From Bacillota bacterium (lineage in GTDB: Bacteria; Bacillota; Clostridia; Acetivibrionales; DSM-1351): a stretch of 31,825 bases of DNA. The translations under genes and the position numbers were made by a program. Positions 16,888 to 25,209 of the stretch are shown here, one piece after another (the first letter of the stretch is position 1; the number at the start of each line of letters is the position of its first letter). The DNA lies in assembly GCA_023443515.1 (NCBI GenBank), contig JAEZUC010000156.1:1-31825 (forward strand). Reading direction: 5' to 3'. Below the pieces are notes generated by a model. That model saw only the letters and a list, made by a program, of their open reading frames with translations. It had not been told where the DNA came from and searched no databases.

Positions 16888-16916
16888 TTGATAATTAGAA
16901 ATAATAGTGATATAAT
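16888..16916 (+). promoter_or_regulatory. Sigma-A promoter for the rimP-nusA-infB unit
   Basis: TTGATA (16888-16893), a 17-bp spacer and a perfect TATAAT (16911-16916) form a near-consensus promoter in the 359-bp gap after polC. It would give a leader of about 260 nt before rimP. Confidence 0.85.
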
Positions 16917-16923
16917 ACACTAG

Positions 16924-17170
16924 GATAGAGGTTTAATAGACTTGACTACCGAGAGTGGGAGATCCCACTCTTTATTGTTTATCCGAACTCTGACAGGTCT
17001 TAAAAAGAGTATAACTGGGTAAACTTATAATAAGGGCAGTAAGCTGTCTGGTTCATGTTTAAATTATTACAGGGGCACTTATAGTGCCTACGTTTTTGTG
17101 TTTTTAAAATTTGTGCCATAAACATAAGTAAAAGCACGCCTGAACCGGTCTTATTAAACCCTAACTACGG
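16924..17170 (+). promoter_or_regulatory. Long structured rimP leader with attenuator-like hairpins
   Basis: Three structures are visible. AGAGTGGG (16952-16959) pairs with CCCACTCT (16964-16971), followed by TTATTGTTT; similar hairpins often precede rimP in Clostridia. GGCACT (17074-17079) pairs with AGTGCC (17083-17088), followed by a T-rich run (17092-17105), as in an intrinsic terminator. A long-range pair encloses the second one: GGTTC/ATGTTTA (17050-17061) with TAAACAT (17119-17125) and GAACC (17142-17146). The arrangement suggests premature termination control, but no trigger can be named. Confidence 0.6.
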
Positions 17171-17184
17171 AGGCAGAAAAAAAC

Positions 17185-17643
17185 ATGAAGAAAAATATTC
17201 AGCAAACTGTAACAGAGCTTGTATCACCGGTAGTAGAAAATTTAAACTATGAGTTGGTGGATGTTGAGTATGTTAAAGAAGGTGCCAACTGGTACCTGAG
17301 AATTTATATCGACAAGCCCGGCGGCATCAGTATTGATGATTGTCAGGCAGTAAGCGAACAGGTAAGTGATTTACTTGACAAAAACGATCCGATTGATCAG
17401 AGCTATTATTTAGAGGTATCTTCACCAGGCCTTGACAGACCATTGAAAACTGAGAAAGACTTTACTAAATATAAGGGTGAGCTTGTTGAAGTAAAGGTTT
17501 TTCAACCTATAGACGGCAAAAAAATATTTGAAGGCGAATTGGTTGGCTTAAAGGATAATTTTGTAGTAATTAACCAGGAAGGTCACGATGTCCAGTTTGA
17601 AAGAGAAAAGGTTGCTGTAGTAAAAAGGGTCATTAAATTTTAA
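17185..17643 (+). CDS. rimP: Ribosome maturation factor RimP
   Basis: RimP is a cytoplasmic assembly factor for the 30S subunit. The 152-residue protein has the N-terminal alpha/beta domain (LVSPVVENLNYELVDVEYVKEGANWYLRIYIDKPGGISIDDC), the conserved YYLEVSSPGLDRPLKTEKDF block and a C-terminal SH3-like barrel. The ATG at 17185 follows GGAGG by 11 bp, across an A-rich gap. It begins the rimP-nusA-rnpM-ylxQ-infB unit, the gene order found across Firmicutes. Length and motifs are normal. Confidence 0.96.
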   Translation: MKKNIQQTVTELVSPVVENLNYELVDVEYVKEGANWYLRIYIDKPGGISIDDCQAVSEQVSDLLDKNDPIDQSYYLEVSSPGLDRPLKTEKDFTKYKGELVEVKVFQPIDGKKIFEGELVGLKDNFVVINQEGHDVQFEREKVAVVKRVIKF

Positions 17644-17676
17644 ATATTTGATTAGTAAATGGAGGTTGACAAGAAG

Positions 17677-18828
17677 ATGAGCGCTGAGTTGATATTAGCT
17701 CTTGAACAGCTGGAAAAGGAAAAGGGAATTAAAAAGGAAATAATTATTGAGGCTATTGAGGCTGCACTTATTTCTGCATATAAGAAAAACTTTGGTTCAG
17801 CAATGAACGTTAAAGTAAATATAGATAGATTAACGGGTGATGTAAAAGTTTTTGCACTCAGGAAAGTTGCCGAAAACCCTGATATGGAGGCAATGGATAT
17901 ATCAGTAGGAGAAGCTGCCCAGCTTAATCCTACACTTGAAATAGGGGATTACGTAGAATCAGAAGTAACTCCTAGATCCTTCGGCAGGATAGCTGCCCAA
18001 ACTGCCAAACAGGTAGTAGTTCAAAAACTTAGAGAAGCAGAAAGAGGAATCATATACGACGAGTTTTACAATAAGGAAAGCGACATTGTAACAGGAATCA
18101 TCCAAAGAATTGAAAAGAGAAATGTAATCGTTGACCTTGGTAAAACCGAAGCTGTTTTGGGACCTACCGAACAGACTCCGGGTGAGGAATATAGATTCAA
18201 CGAACGTCTGAAGTCATATATTGTAGAAGTTAAAAAGACTACAAAAGGCCCTCAGATTATGATTTCAAGAACACATCCGGGCCTTGTAAAAAGGCTTTTT
18301 GAATTAGAGGTACCTGAAATACATGATGGTACTGTTGAAATAAAGAGTATTTCAAGAGAGCCGGGTTCAAGGACCAAGATAGCCGTGTTCTCCAAAGATG
18401 AAAATGTAGATCCGGTTGGAGCATGTGTCGGTCAGAAGGGTACCAGAGTTCAGGCTATAGTTGATGAGCTCAGAGGCGAAAAAATAGATATTATTAAATG
18501 GAGTAACGATCCAAAAGATTATATATCCAGCAGTTTAAGTCCGGCTAAGGTTGTAAGGGTAGACGTGAACGAAGAAGAAAAGTCCGCAAAAGTTGTGGTT
18601 CCGGACTATCAGCTTTCATTAGCAATAGGAAAGGAAGGCCAGAATGCAAGGCTCGCTGCAAAGCTTACCGGCTGGAAAATTGATATAAAGAGCGAATCCC
18701 AACTAAGACAGTCGATTGAGAAACAACTGTTTGATGATAGTTTTAACAGCGGTTATTTTGATGAAACAGATGAAGATAGTATAAATTATGATAATAATGA
18801 AGACCATGAAGATATTATAATTGAATAA
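17677..18828 (+). CDS. nusA: Transcription termination/antitermination factor NusA
   Basis: NusA binds RNA polymerase and modulates pausing, termination and antitermination. ATG 17677 gives 383 residues and has GGAGG (17661-17665) at 11 bp; the ATG at 17659 would contain that site within the coding region. Domains in order are an N-terminal polymerase-binding region (about 1-125), S1 (around 130-200, IVTGIIQRIEKRNVIVDLGKTEAVLG), KH1 with PVGACVGQKGTRVQAI and KH2 with SLAIGKEGQNARLAAKLTGWKIDI. The tail after about residue 352 is acidic and short. There are no C-terminal AR repeats like those of E. coli NusA, which is normal for Firmicutes. Confidence 0.96.
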   Translation: MSAELILALEQLEKEKGIKKEIIIEAIEAALISAYKKNFGSAMNVKVNIDRLTGDVKVFALRKVAENPDMEAMDISVGEAAQLNPTLEIGDYVESEVTPRSFGRIAAQTAKQVVVQKLREAERGIIYDEFYNKESDIVTGIIQRIEKRNVIVDLGKTEAVLGPTEQTPGEEYRFNERLKSYIVEVKKTTKGPQIMISRTHPGLVKRLFELEVPEIHDGTVEIKSISREPGSRTKIAVFSKDENVDPVGACVGQKGTRVQAIVDELRGEKIDIIKWSNDPKDYISSSLSPAKVVRVDVNEEEKSAKVVVPDYQLSLAIGKEGQNARLAAKLTGWKIDIKSESQLRQSIEKQLFDDSFNSGYFDETDEDSINYDNNEDHEDIIIE

Positions 18829-18889
18829 CCCTTTACCACCTTAAGCAAGGAATTGAGATATTAAATTAAAATATGGAAGGTGTGGATGG

Positions 18890-19162
18890 ATGAAGCAAAA
18901 AAAGATTCCATTGCGTATGTGCCTTGGCTGTAAGGAAATGAAGCCAAAGAGAGAATTAATACGCGTGGTAAAAAATAATGAGGGAGAAATCAGAATTGAT
19001 CTCGTTGGTAAAAAGCCTGGCAGGGGTGCATACATATGCAGAAGTGCCAATTGTCTTGAACAGGCGATTAAGGCTAAAAGACTAGAAAAGGCTTTTGAGA
19101 CTACAATTGACATGGACATATATAACAAACTGAAAAACCAATTGGAGGAAAACGATGGATAA
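18890..19162 (+). CDS. rnpM: RNase P modulator RnpM (YlxR, DUF448)
   Basis: This 90-residue nucleic-acid-binding protein belongs to the YlxR family, which in Bacillus subtilis has been shown to bind RNase P RNA and modulate its activity. Family features seen are the N-terminal KIPLRMCLGCKEMKPKRELIRVV and the invariant PGRGAYICRSANC. Cys pairs near residues 11-14 and in ICRSANC may bind metal, though the family does not need this. GGAAGGTG precedes the ATG. The last 8 bases overlap ylxQ, so the two are translationally coupled within the nusA-infB unit. Confidence 0.93.
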   Translation: MKQKKIPLRMCLGCKEMKPKRELIRVVKNNEGEIRIDLVGKKPGRGAYICRSANCLEQAIKAKRLEKAFETTIDMDIYNKLKNQLEENDG

Positions 19163-19493
19163 GGTTTATTCCTTATTAGGACTTGCAAAGAAAGCAGGTA
19201 AGCTGTCATCGGGTGATGAAACCTGTGAAAGGACAATAAAGTCCGGGAAAGCTGAACTTGTTGTTGTTGCAAATGATGCTTCTGAAAACACGAAGGACAA
19301 ATTTAAAAGTATGTGTAATTATCACTCCGTGCCGTACAGGGAGTACGGACTTAAGCTTGAACTGGGTAAATATACAGGCAAAGAGCTAAGAGCGGTAGTT
19401 GCAGTTATATCAAAAGATTTTAAAAATGGCCTTCTTAAATTAATAGATAATTCAACAAACGAAACAGGGGGTGAAGGTTTTGGAAAAAGCTAG
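19155..19493 (+). CDS. ylxQ: L7Ae-family RNA-binding protein YlxQ
   Basis: A 112-residue member of the L7Ae/L30e/S12e family, which binds kink-turn or related RNA; the cellular target in Firmicutes is not settled. Visible features are the helix KVYSLLGLAKKAGKLSSGDETCERTIKSGKAELVVVANDAS followed by a strand-rich second half ending VVAVISKDF. It starts inside the end of rnpM with GGAGG (19143-19147) 7 bp upstream. Its own last codons contain the start of infB, so three genes are coupled in series. Confidence 0.92.
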   Translation: MDKVYSLLGLAKKAGKLSSGDETCERTIKSGKAELVVVANDASENTKDKFKSMCNYHSVPYREYGLKLELGKYTGKELRAVVAVISKDFKNGLLKLIDNSTNETGGEGFGKS

Positions 19494-22400
19494 AATATAC
19501 GAGCTTGCCAAAGAACTTAATACTACAAGTAAAAGGTTGATGGAAAAGCTTTCTGAGATAAATGTAAATGTCAAAAATCATATGAGCCTTCTTGAACCTC
19601 ATGAATTAGATGCACTATATAAGCATATAGGTGTTATAAGACATGATGATAAAAAAAATGAGGTTGGAGAAAAGAAAACTGTAACTGAAAGTACGCATAC
19701 AGCAGAAAAAAAGAAAGAAGTAAAAAAAGATAATAAAAGTGCACCAAGGATTATCAGAACAACTGAAATAATTATTGATAGTAGTAAAACAGATGATTCA
19801 TCGGAAGCTACCAATTTTCCGAAGAATGAAACAAAAAATGTCCAAAAGAAAAATTATAGAAATGATTTCGTAAAAGTGGAGTCAAGTACATCGGGTTTAA
19901 GACCTGGCTTCGTAAGGGATGTTAAACCGGATTTTAGAAATAAACAGAATGCAGCAAGTAGCAGTAAGAATGAAGTACAGAAGGCAGTGCCAAAGGAAAC
20001 AACGGCACCTAAAGAAGAAAGCTTAAATAATTCAAAAATAATAAATCAGGACATTCATAAAGAGGAAAAAATAGTGGCGGATAACAAGGGAAATGAATCT
20101 AAAGTTTTAAATGATAGTTCAAATGCGGAATCAGCACAGTTAAACAGTAAGATTACTACCGCTGAAAAAGAAGAGCCAAAAAGCATTAATAAGCCTGAGA
20201 GTGCTCAACCATCTGCACAGCCAGATATTAAGCCACAGCAGAGCGGTGGAGTTAAGAAGTCTGAAGAGGCGGTTTCATCAGGTAATAAAGAATCTCAGGA
20301 TAAGCCTGAAAGACAGATGACTACTCAAAATGTCAGTTCACCTGTTAGCAACGTTCCGGTACATGAGAAGCCTGTACAAAGAACAGATAGGCCTCACGGA
20401 CAAAATTATAACCAAAGGTCAGACAGACCACAGGGTCAGTACAACAATCAAAGGTCAGACAGACCACAGGGTCAGTACAACAACCAGAGGTCAGACAGAC
20501 CACAGGGTCAGTACAACAACCAAAGGTCAGACAGACCACAGGGGCAGTACAACAACCAAAGGTCAGACAGACCACAGGGTCAGTTCAGACAACAAAACTT
20601 GGATATTCCAAAGCCGGATGCTTCAGTAGCACAGGAAGCTTTTGATTCACAGAGAAATGAGGCAAGAAGAGAGTTCCAGGGAAAAGATTTTGACAAGAGT
20701 GTTAAAAGAGAAGAAAAACAAAAGAAAGAAACTCCTAAAAACAACAATACAACCACAAAACAGAGATTCAGACCTCAGAAGATAGTTATCGAAAAGAAGG
20801 GTGTTTCTGAAATTCTCTCTGAAGACTATATATTTAATGAGTTTTATAATGATGATGGTAAAAAGAAGAAGCAAAGAAAAAGAAATGAGAAAGTTCAGGA
20901 GAAGTACATTCCTCCAAAGGCAGTACTTACTAATATAACCATTCCTGATTCACTTACAGTAAAAGATTTGGCTGAGTCACTTAAAAAGACTTCAACGGAA
21001 ATTATCAAGAAATTGATGGCTTATGGTGTAATGGCAACTCTCAATAACGAGGTTGATTTTGAGACCGCTACCATAATTGCCGAGGAATACGGAGTAAAGA
21101 CAGAGAAAGCTATTCAGGTAAGTGAAGAGGATATACTGTTTGATGATGATGAAGTTCAGGATAATTCAAAGCTTCAGCCAAGACCACCGGTTGTTGTTGT
21201 AATGGGACACGTTGACCATGGTAAAACTTCATTGCTGGATGCTATCAGAAGTGCACATGTTATAGACAGCGAAGCAGGTGGAATTACACAGCACATAGGT
21301 GCTTATACTGTTAAGGCAAATGACAGACTTATAACCTTTCTGGATACACCTGGTCACGAAGCGTTCACTGCAATGCGTGCCAGAGGTGCTCAGGTAACTG
21401 ATATTGCAATACTTGTTGTAGCTGCTGATGATGGTGTTATGCCACAGACTATCGAAGCAATCAACCATGCAAAAGCTGCCAATGTATCAATCATAGTTGC
21501 AATCAACAAGATTGATAAGCCGGGAGCAAATCCTGACAAGGTTAAGCAGGAGCTTACCGAGTATGGAATTGTTGCGGAAGAATGGGGCGGAGATGCAATA
21601 ATGGTTCCTGTTTCCGCAAAAAAGAGAGAAAATATAGATCAATTACTTGAAATGGTACTTCTGGCTGCGGATATGCTAGAATTAAAAGCAGACCCAGATA
21701 GACAGGCAAAAGGTACAGTTATTGAAGCTAAGCTTGATAAGGAAAGAGGACCAGTTGCTACGGTTCTTGTCCAGAGAGGTACATTGAAAACCGGAGATTC
21801 ATTAATTGCAGGTTCAACATTTGGTAGAATCAAAGCAATGACAAGTGACAAAGGTTATGCTATTAAAGCAGCAGGGCCTTCAATGCCGGTTGAAATCCTG
21901 GGTATGGATGAGGTTCCTGAAGCAGGAGAAGTATTCTATGCAGTAACTGATGAAAAGGTTGCAAAGCAGCTTGTTGAAAAACGTAAGTTCAAACAGAAGG
22001 AGCAACAGTTTAAAGCAACTGCAAAGGTTACTCTTGAAGATCTGTTTACTCAGATAAAAGAAGGTAAAGTAAAAGATTTAAATATTATTATTAAGGCCGA
22101 TGTTCAAGGTTCGGTTGAAGCAGTGAAACAGTCTCTTGAAAAATTGAGTAATGAAGAGGTACGAGTTAAGACCATACATGGTGCGGTTGGTGCTATTACC
22201 GAGTCCGATGTTACATTGGCTCAGGTATCAAATGCTATAATCATCGGGTTTAATGTAAGACCTGGTGCAAATGTTACAGAAGTTGCAAAGAACGCGGAAG
22301 TTGACATGAGACTATACAGCGTTATTTACAAGGCTATAGAAGATGTTCAGGCTGCTATGAAGGGTATGCTTGAACCAACCTATCAGGAAGTGGTGCTTGG

Positions 22401-22677
22401 ACATATTGAAATCAGGCAGACATTCAAGGTTTCAGGTGTGGGAACCATCGGTGGTGCTTATGTAACTGACGGTAAGGTACAGAGAAATTCCGAGGTCAGG
22501 GTTGTCAGAGAAGGTATTGTTATTCACGAAGGTAAGCTTGCTTCTCTCAAAAGGTTCAAGGATGATGTCAAGGAAGTTGCACAAGGATATGAATGTGGTG
22601 TATCTGTTGAGCGCTTCAATGACATAAAGGAAGGCGATATAATCGAAGCCTTTATTATGGAGGAAGTAAAGAGATAA
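19480..22677 (+). CDS. infB: Translation initiation factor IF-2, enlarged linker
   Basis: IF-2 is the GTPase that places fMet-tRNA on the 30S subunit and joins the subunits. TTG 19480 is preferred over GTG 19471 because AGGGGGTGA, close to a perfect ribosome site, lies just before it. Initiation then gives 1065 residues starting MEKARIYELAKELN, matching other IF-2 N-termini. An N-terminal IF2N domain (1-~55) is followed by an unusually long charged and polar linker (~60-480) with tandem repeats. A second IF2N-type region starts near 485, and the G domain near 570 has GHVDHGKT, DTPGH, NKID and SAK. Two beta-barrels and the tRNA-binding C-terminus then close the protein. The core is fully conserved; length beyond ~700-900 residues comes from the linker. 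Confidence 0.97.
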   Translation: MEKARIYELAKELNTTSKRLMEKLSEINVNVKNHMSLLEPHELDALYKHIGVIRHDDKKNEVGEKKTVTESTHTAEKKKEVKKDNKSAPRIIRTTEIIIDSSKTDDSSEATNFPKNETKNVQKKNYRNDFVKVESSTSGLRPGFVRDVKPDFRNKQNAASSSKNEVQKAVPKETTAPKEESLNNSKIINQDIHKEEKIVADNKGNESKVLNDSSNAESAQLNSKITTAEKEEPKSINKPESAQPSAQPDIKPQQSGGVKKSEEAVSSGNKESQDKPERQMTTQNVSSPVSNVPVHEKPVQRTDRPHGQNYNQRSDRPQGQYNNQRSDRPQGQYNNQRSDRPQGQYNNQRSDRPQGQYNNQRSDRPQGQFRQQNLDIPKPDASVAQEAFDSQRNEARREFQGKDFDKSVKREEKQKKETPKNNNTTTKQRFRPQKIVIEKKGVSEILSEDYIFNEFYNDDGKKKKQRKRNEKVQEKYIPPKAVLTNITIPDSLTVKDLAESLKKTSTEIIKKLMAYGVMATLNNEVDFETATIIAEEYGVKTEKAIQVSEEDILFDDDEVQDNSKLQPRPPVVVVMGHVDHGKTSLLDAIRSAHVIDSEAGGITQHIGAYTVKANDRLITFLDTPGHEAFTAMRARGAQVTDIAILVVAADDGVMPQTIEAINHAKAANVSIIVAINKIDKPGANPDKVKQELTEYGIVAEEWGGDAIMVPVSAKKRENIDQLLEMVLLAADMLELKADPDRQAKGTVIEAKLDKERGPVATVLVQRGTLKTGDSLIAGSTFGRIKAMTSDKGYAIKAAGPSMPVEILGMDEVPEAGEVFYAVTDEKVAKQLVEKRKFKQKEQQFKATAKVTLEDLFTQIKEGKVKDLNIIIKADVQGSVEAVKQSLEKLSNEEVRVKTIHGAVGAITESDVTLAQVSNAIIIGFNVRPGANVTEVAKNAEVDMRLYSVIYKAIEDVQAAMKGMLEPTYQEVVLGHIEIRQTFKVSGVGTIGGAYVTDGKVQRNSEVRVVREGIVIHEGKLASLKRFKDDVKEVAQGYECGVSVERFNDIKEGDIIEAFIMEEVKR
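20374..20589 (+). repeat. 36-bp tandem repeat in infB (12-residue unit, six copies)
   Basis: Copies start at 20374, 20410, 20446, 20482, 20518 and 20554. The first is degenerate and the last five are nearly identical. The unit encodes N-Q-R-S-D-R-P-Q-G-Q-Y-N. The copies differ at only a few bases, so expansion by replication slippage looks recent. The frame is preserved by the 36-bp period. Confidence 0.92.
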
Positions 22678-22697
22678 CAATAAAAGTACTGTGATAG

Positions 22698-22779
22698 AAT
22701 AGGTTGAAGTTGGAGGTTATCCAATTCAACCTATTTACATATTAAAATGAATTATGAAAATACAGGACATCCTGTATTT
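22698..22779 (+). terminator. Two hairpins after infB
   Basis: AATAGGTTGAA/TTGGA (22698-22714) pairs with 22720-22735 over 16 bp with one bulged G, followed by TTACATATT. A second hairpin pairs AAATACAGG (22758-22766) with CCTGTATTT (22771-22779) around ACAT. Neither has a long U-tract, so they may be partial terminators or RNA 3'-end stabilisers. Confidence 0.55.
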
Positions 22780-22821
22780 AAACACTGATAAATGTCAATA
22801 ATTGCATTAGTATATTGTATG

Positions 22822-22903
22822 ATTAGCCTCCTTTATTCGCTGCATGTGAATAAGGGAGAAGTATTAAAAAATATTCAGCCGATAGCGGCAGATGGAGGCT
22901 AAT
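22822..22903 (+). promoter_or_regulatory. rbfA leader with anti-Shine-Dalgarno and competing hairpin
   Basis: ATTAGCCTCC (22822-22831) is the perfect reverse complement of GGAGGCTAAT (22894-22903), which contains the rbfA ribosome site. The same 3' half of the first element also pairs in an 11-bp hairpin: 22828-22838 with 22848-22858, with one G-U pair and a 9-nt loop. The two folds share bases 22828-22831 and so exclude each other. One fold hides and one frees the ribosome site. Confidence 0.6.
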
Positions 22904-22906
22904 AGC

Positions 22907-23260
22907 ATGGCAGACAGAATAGTAAGAATATCAGAAGAAGTTAAAAAGGAAATAAGCAGTATAATACAAAATGAGATAAAGGACCCAAGACTTCCGAGTA
23001 TGGTAAGTATAATTTCCTGTAACGTAACCAAGGATTTAAGATATGCAAAAGTCTTTGTCAGTGTATTGGGGAATGATGAACAAAAGAAAAATGCCATCAG
23101 TGCTTTGAAAAGTGCCGCGGGTTTCATCAGACGTGAGCTTGGGCATAGGGTGCAGCTAAGGTATACACCTGAAATACACTTTGAACTTGATACATCAATT
23201 GAACATGGTATCCACATAAACAAGCTTCTTGATGATGCAAAAAAGGAATTTACCGAATAA
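22907..23260 (+). CDS. rbfA: 30S ribosome-binding factor A
   Basis: RbfA is a KH-fold protein that binds immature 30S particles and supports late 16S rRNA maturation. ATG 22907 has GGAGG (22894-22898) 8 bp upstream, giving 117 residues starting MADRIVRISEEVKKEISS; the earlier ATG at 22892 overlaps that site. Conserved features are EIKDPRLPSMVSIISCNVTKDLRYAKVFVSV and the C-terminal RHRVQLRYTPEIHFELDTSIEHG-like region. It follows infB as in most bacteria, but across a 229-bp structured gap that holds hairpins and a possible translational switch, so it may be controlled separately from infB. Confidence 0.96.
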   Translation: MADRIVRISEEVKKEISSIIQNEIKDPRLPSMVSIISCNVTKDLRYAKVFVSVLGNDEQKKNAISALKSAAGFIRRELGHRVQLRYTPEIHFELDTSIEHGIHINKLLDDAKKEFTE

Positions 23261-23293
23261 ACATGTTTCATTAAATTCTCGGGGGACATAACA

Positions 23294-24256
23294 ATGGAAA
23301 AAGAACTAATAAAGGAAATTGAAAAGGCAGAAAGTGTAGCTATTTTTCCCCACATCTCTGCCGATGGCGATGCAATAGGTTCATCCCTTGCTTTGGCTTT
23401 AGCGCTAAAGAAAATCGGTAAAAAGGTTATAGTGTATATGGAAGAAAGTATACCTGAGACCTACAAATTCCTGCCTGGGATAGAGCTTGCGGGATTTATC
23501 GGCGAAAATGATGAGGTTATGGAACTGAATATTGCACTTGATACCGGAGATACAGGGAGACTTGGAACAAGGGCAGACTTCTTTTTTAAAGGTCCGGTTA
23601 CTATAAACATAGATCACCATATTACAAATACAAAGTTTGCTAAGTATAACCATGTTGATGCTTCTTCGGCATCAACCGGTGAACTTATTTTTTCTCTGCT
23701 CAAAGAGATGAATTCTACAATTGATAAGGACATGGCAAAGTGCCTTTATACTGCCATTGCAACAGATACTGGCGGTTTCAAGTACGGAAATACCACTGCT
23801 GAAACTCATAGAGTGGCAGCAGAGTTGCATTCAACCGGTATTGATGTTGCCGAGCTTTCACAGAAAATATTTGACAATACTACTTTTGTAAAGTTAAAAC
23901 TTACCCAGAAAGCAATAGAGCTTATGGAGTTGTATGAAAATGATTTGTTGGCCGTAACAGCAATAACGCAGGATATTTTACAGTCAACTGGTGCCAAAGA
24001 CGAAGACTGCGATGGCCTCGTAAATATAGGCAGGTCAATAGAAGGAGTAGAAGTATCCGTTCTTATAAAAGAAAAAAGCAGTAATGAAATACGTGTAAAT
24101 TTAAGGTCAAAATCGTATGTTGATGTTTCTGATATCGCAGCGGCTTTTGGAGGCGGTGGACATAAAAGGGCTGCCGGGTGTACAATAAAAGGCAGTATTG
24201 CTGAGGTTAAAGAGCAATTAATAGACAGTATTAAGGACAAACTTAAACGGGGATAA
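23294..24256 (+). CDS. nrnA: Bifunctional oligoribonuclease/pAp phosphatase NrnA
   Basis: NrnA degrades short RNA oligomers and in many species also dephosphorylates 3'-phosphoadenosine 5'-phosphate. The 320-residue DHH/DHHA1 protein has the metal-binding motifs PHISADGDAIGS (Asp24, Asp26), ALDTGDTGRLG, the diagnostic IDHHITNT and ATDTGGFKYGNT, and a C-terminal DHHA1 region with FGGGGHKRAAGC. GGGGG precedes the ATG. It lies between rbfA and truB in the usual clostridial order, and truB starts 2 bp after its stop. The nanoRNase role is well supported by the motifs; the pAp activity is inferred from the family. Confidence 0.94.
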   Translation: MEKELIKEIEKAESVAIFPHISADGDAIGSSLALALALKKIGKKVIVYMEESIPETYKFLPGIELAGFIGENDEVMELNIALDTGDTGRLGTRADFFFKGPVTINIDHHITNTKFAKYNHVDASSASTGELIFSLLKEMNSTIDKDMAKCLYTAIATDTGGFKYGNTTAETHRVAAELHSTGIDVAELSQKIFDNTTFVKLKLTQKAIELMELYENDLLAVTAITQDILQSTGAKDEDCDGLVNIGRSIEGVEVSVLIKEKSSNEIRVNLRSKSYVDVSDIAAAFGGGGHKRAAGCTIKGSIAEVKEQLIDSIKDKLKRG

Positions 24257-24258
24257 GT

Positions 24259-25188
24259 ATGAATGGTATTTTAAATGTTTTAAAGCCTGCAGGAATGACA
24301 TCCTTTGATGTCATTGGGTATATGAGAAGAATAACCGGACAAAGAAAGATAGGCCATGCAGGTACTCTTGATCCTTCGGCAGTTGGAGTTTTACCTTTAT
24401 GCTTAGGTAATGCCACAAGGGCTTTAGAGTTTATGATAGACAAGGATAAGGTTTATCGTGCGGAATTGACTCTGGGGATTTCAACTGATACCCAGGACTC
24501 TTCAGGCACGGTTTTGTCTTTTCTTTCCGTTGACAAAACAGAAAATGAAATAAAAAAAGTAATTGCTGATTTTATGGGTTCTATAGAACAACTTCCTCCA
24601 ATGTATTCTGCTATAAAAATTGGCGGTAAAAAGCTTTATGAATTGGCCAGACAGGGCCATACAGTAGAACGGGAATCAAGAATTATTCATATATTTAATA
24701 TAGATATTATCAGGATTTGGGATGACAATACAATTTTTGAATCAGAAGGTTCAACCAAAGAATTTGCCGTAAAAAAAGTTCTTTTTGATGTTCACTGTTC
24801 AAAGGGAACATACATAAGGACATTATGCCATGATATTGGCGAAAAACTTGGCTGTGGCGGACATATGTCATTTCTTGTCAGAACTAGGGCAGGACAGTAT
24901 AGCCTTGATAACGCTTTGACAATGGAGGAAATACTACAATTGTCTGAAACCAAATCTCTTGAAGATCATTTATTGCCTGTTGAAAAGATATTTGAAGAGT
25001 ATGATATTATAAAACTGAACAAGGAAGAACTTTTCAAGTATAATAACGGAGTATGGCTGGAAGTTGAAAAAAACAGATATAAAAATAGCTTTTGCAGGGT
25101 ATATGATAATAATAGTTTTCTTGGGCTGGGAGAAGTTTTTGAAAAGGGAAATAAGTTATATCTGAAATCAAAAAAGTTCTTTAAATGA
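24259..25188 (+). CDS. truB: tRNA pseudouridine(55) synthase TruB
   Basis: TruB makes the pseudouridine at position 55 in the T-loop of most tRNAs. The 309-residue protein has the N-terminal GILNVLKPAGMTSFDVI and the catalytic motif GHAGTLDPSAVGVLPLCLG with Asp38. LPPMYSAIKIGGKKLYELARQG and CSKGTYIRTLCHDIGEKLGCGGHMSFLVRTRAG follow. The C-terminal ~60 residues form a smaller Lys-rich domain similar in place to the PUA-like tail. GGGG lies upstream of the ATG, inside the last codons of nrnA, so translation of the two is coupled. Confidence 0.96.
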   Translation: MNGILNVLKPAGMTSFDVIGYMRRITGQRKIGHAGTLDPSAVGVLPLCLGNATRALEFMIDKDKVYRAELTLGISTDTQDSSGTVLSFLSVDKTENEIKKVIADFMGSIEQLPPMYSAIKIGGKKLYELARQGHTVERESRIIHIFNIDIIRIWDDNTIFESEGSTKEFAVKKVLFDVHCSKGTYIRTLCHDIGEKLGCGGHMSFLVRTRAGQYSLDNALTMEEILQLSETKSLEDHLLPVEKIFEEYDIIKLNKEELFKYNNGVWLEVEKNRYKNSFCRVYDNNSFLGLGEVFEKGNKLYLKSKKFFK

Positions 25189-25209
25189 TGAACACTAAGG
25201 AGACATAAT

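Noticed and set aside
18841..19272. Antisense 143-residue open frame opposite rnpM and ylxQ
   Set aside because: It is fully opposite two well-supported conserved genes, with no ribosome site or recognisable domain.
20374..20589. CRISPR array
   Set aside because: The units are contiguous without spacers and lie in frame within infB.
20330..20629. Alternative-frame 99-residue gene over the infB repeats, and its antisense counterpart
   Set aside because: Both are products of the 36-bp repeat being open in several frames; the infB frame is clearly the real one.
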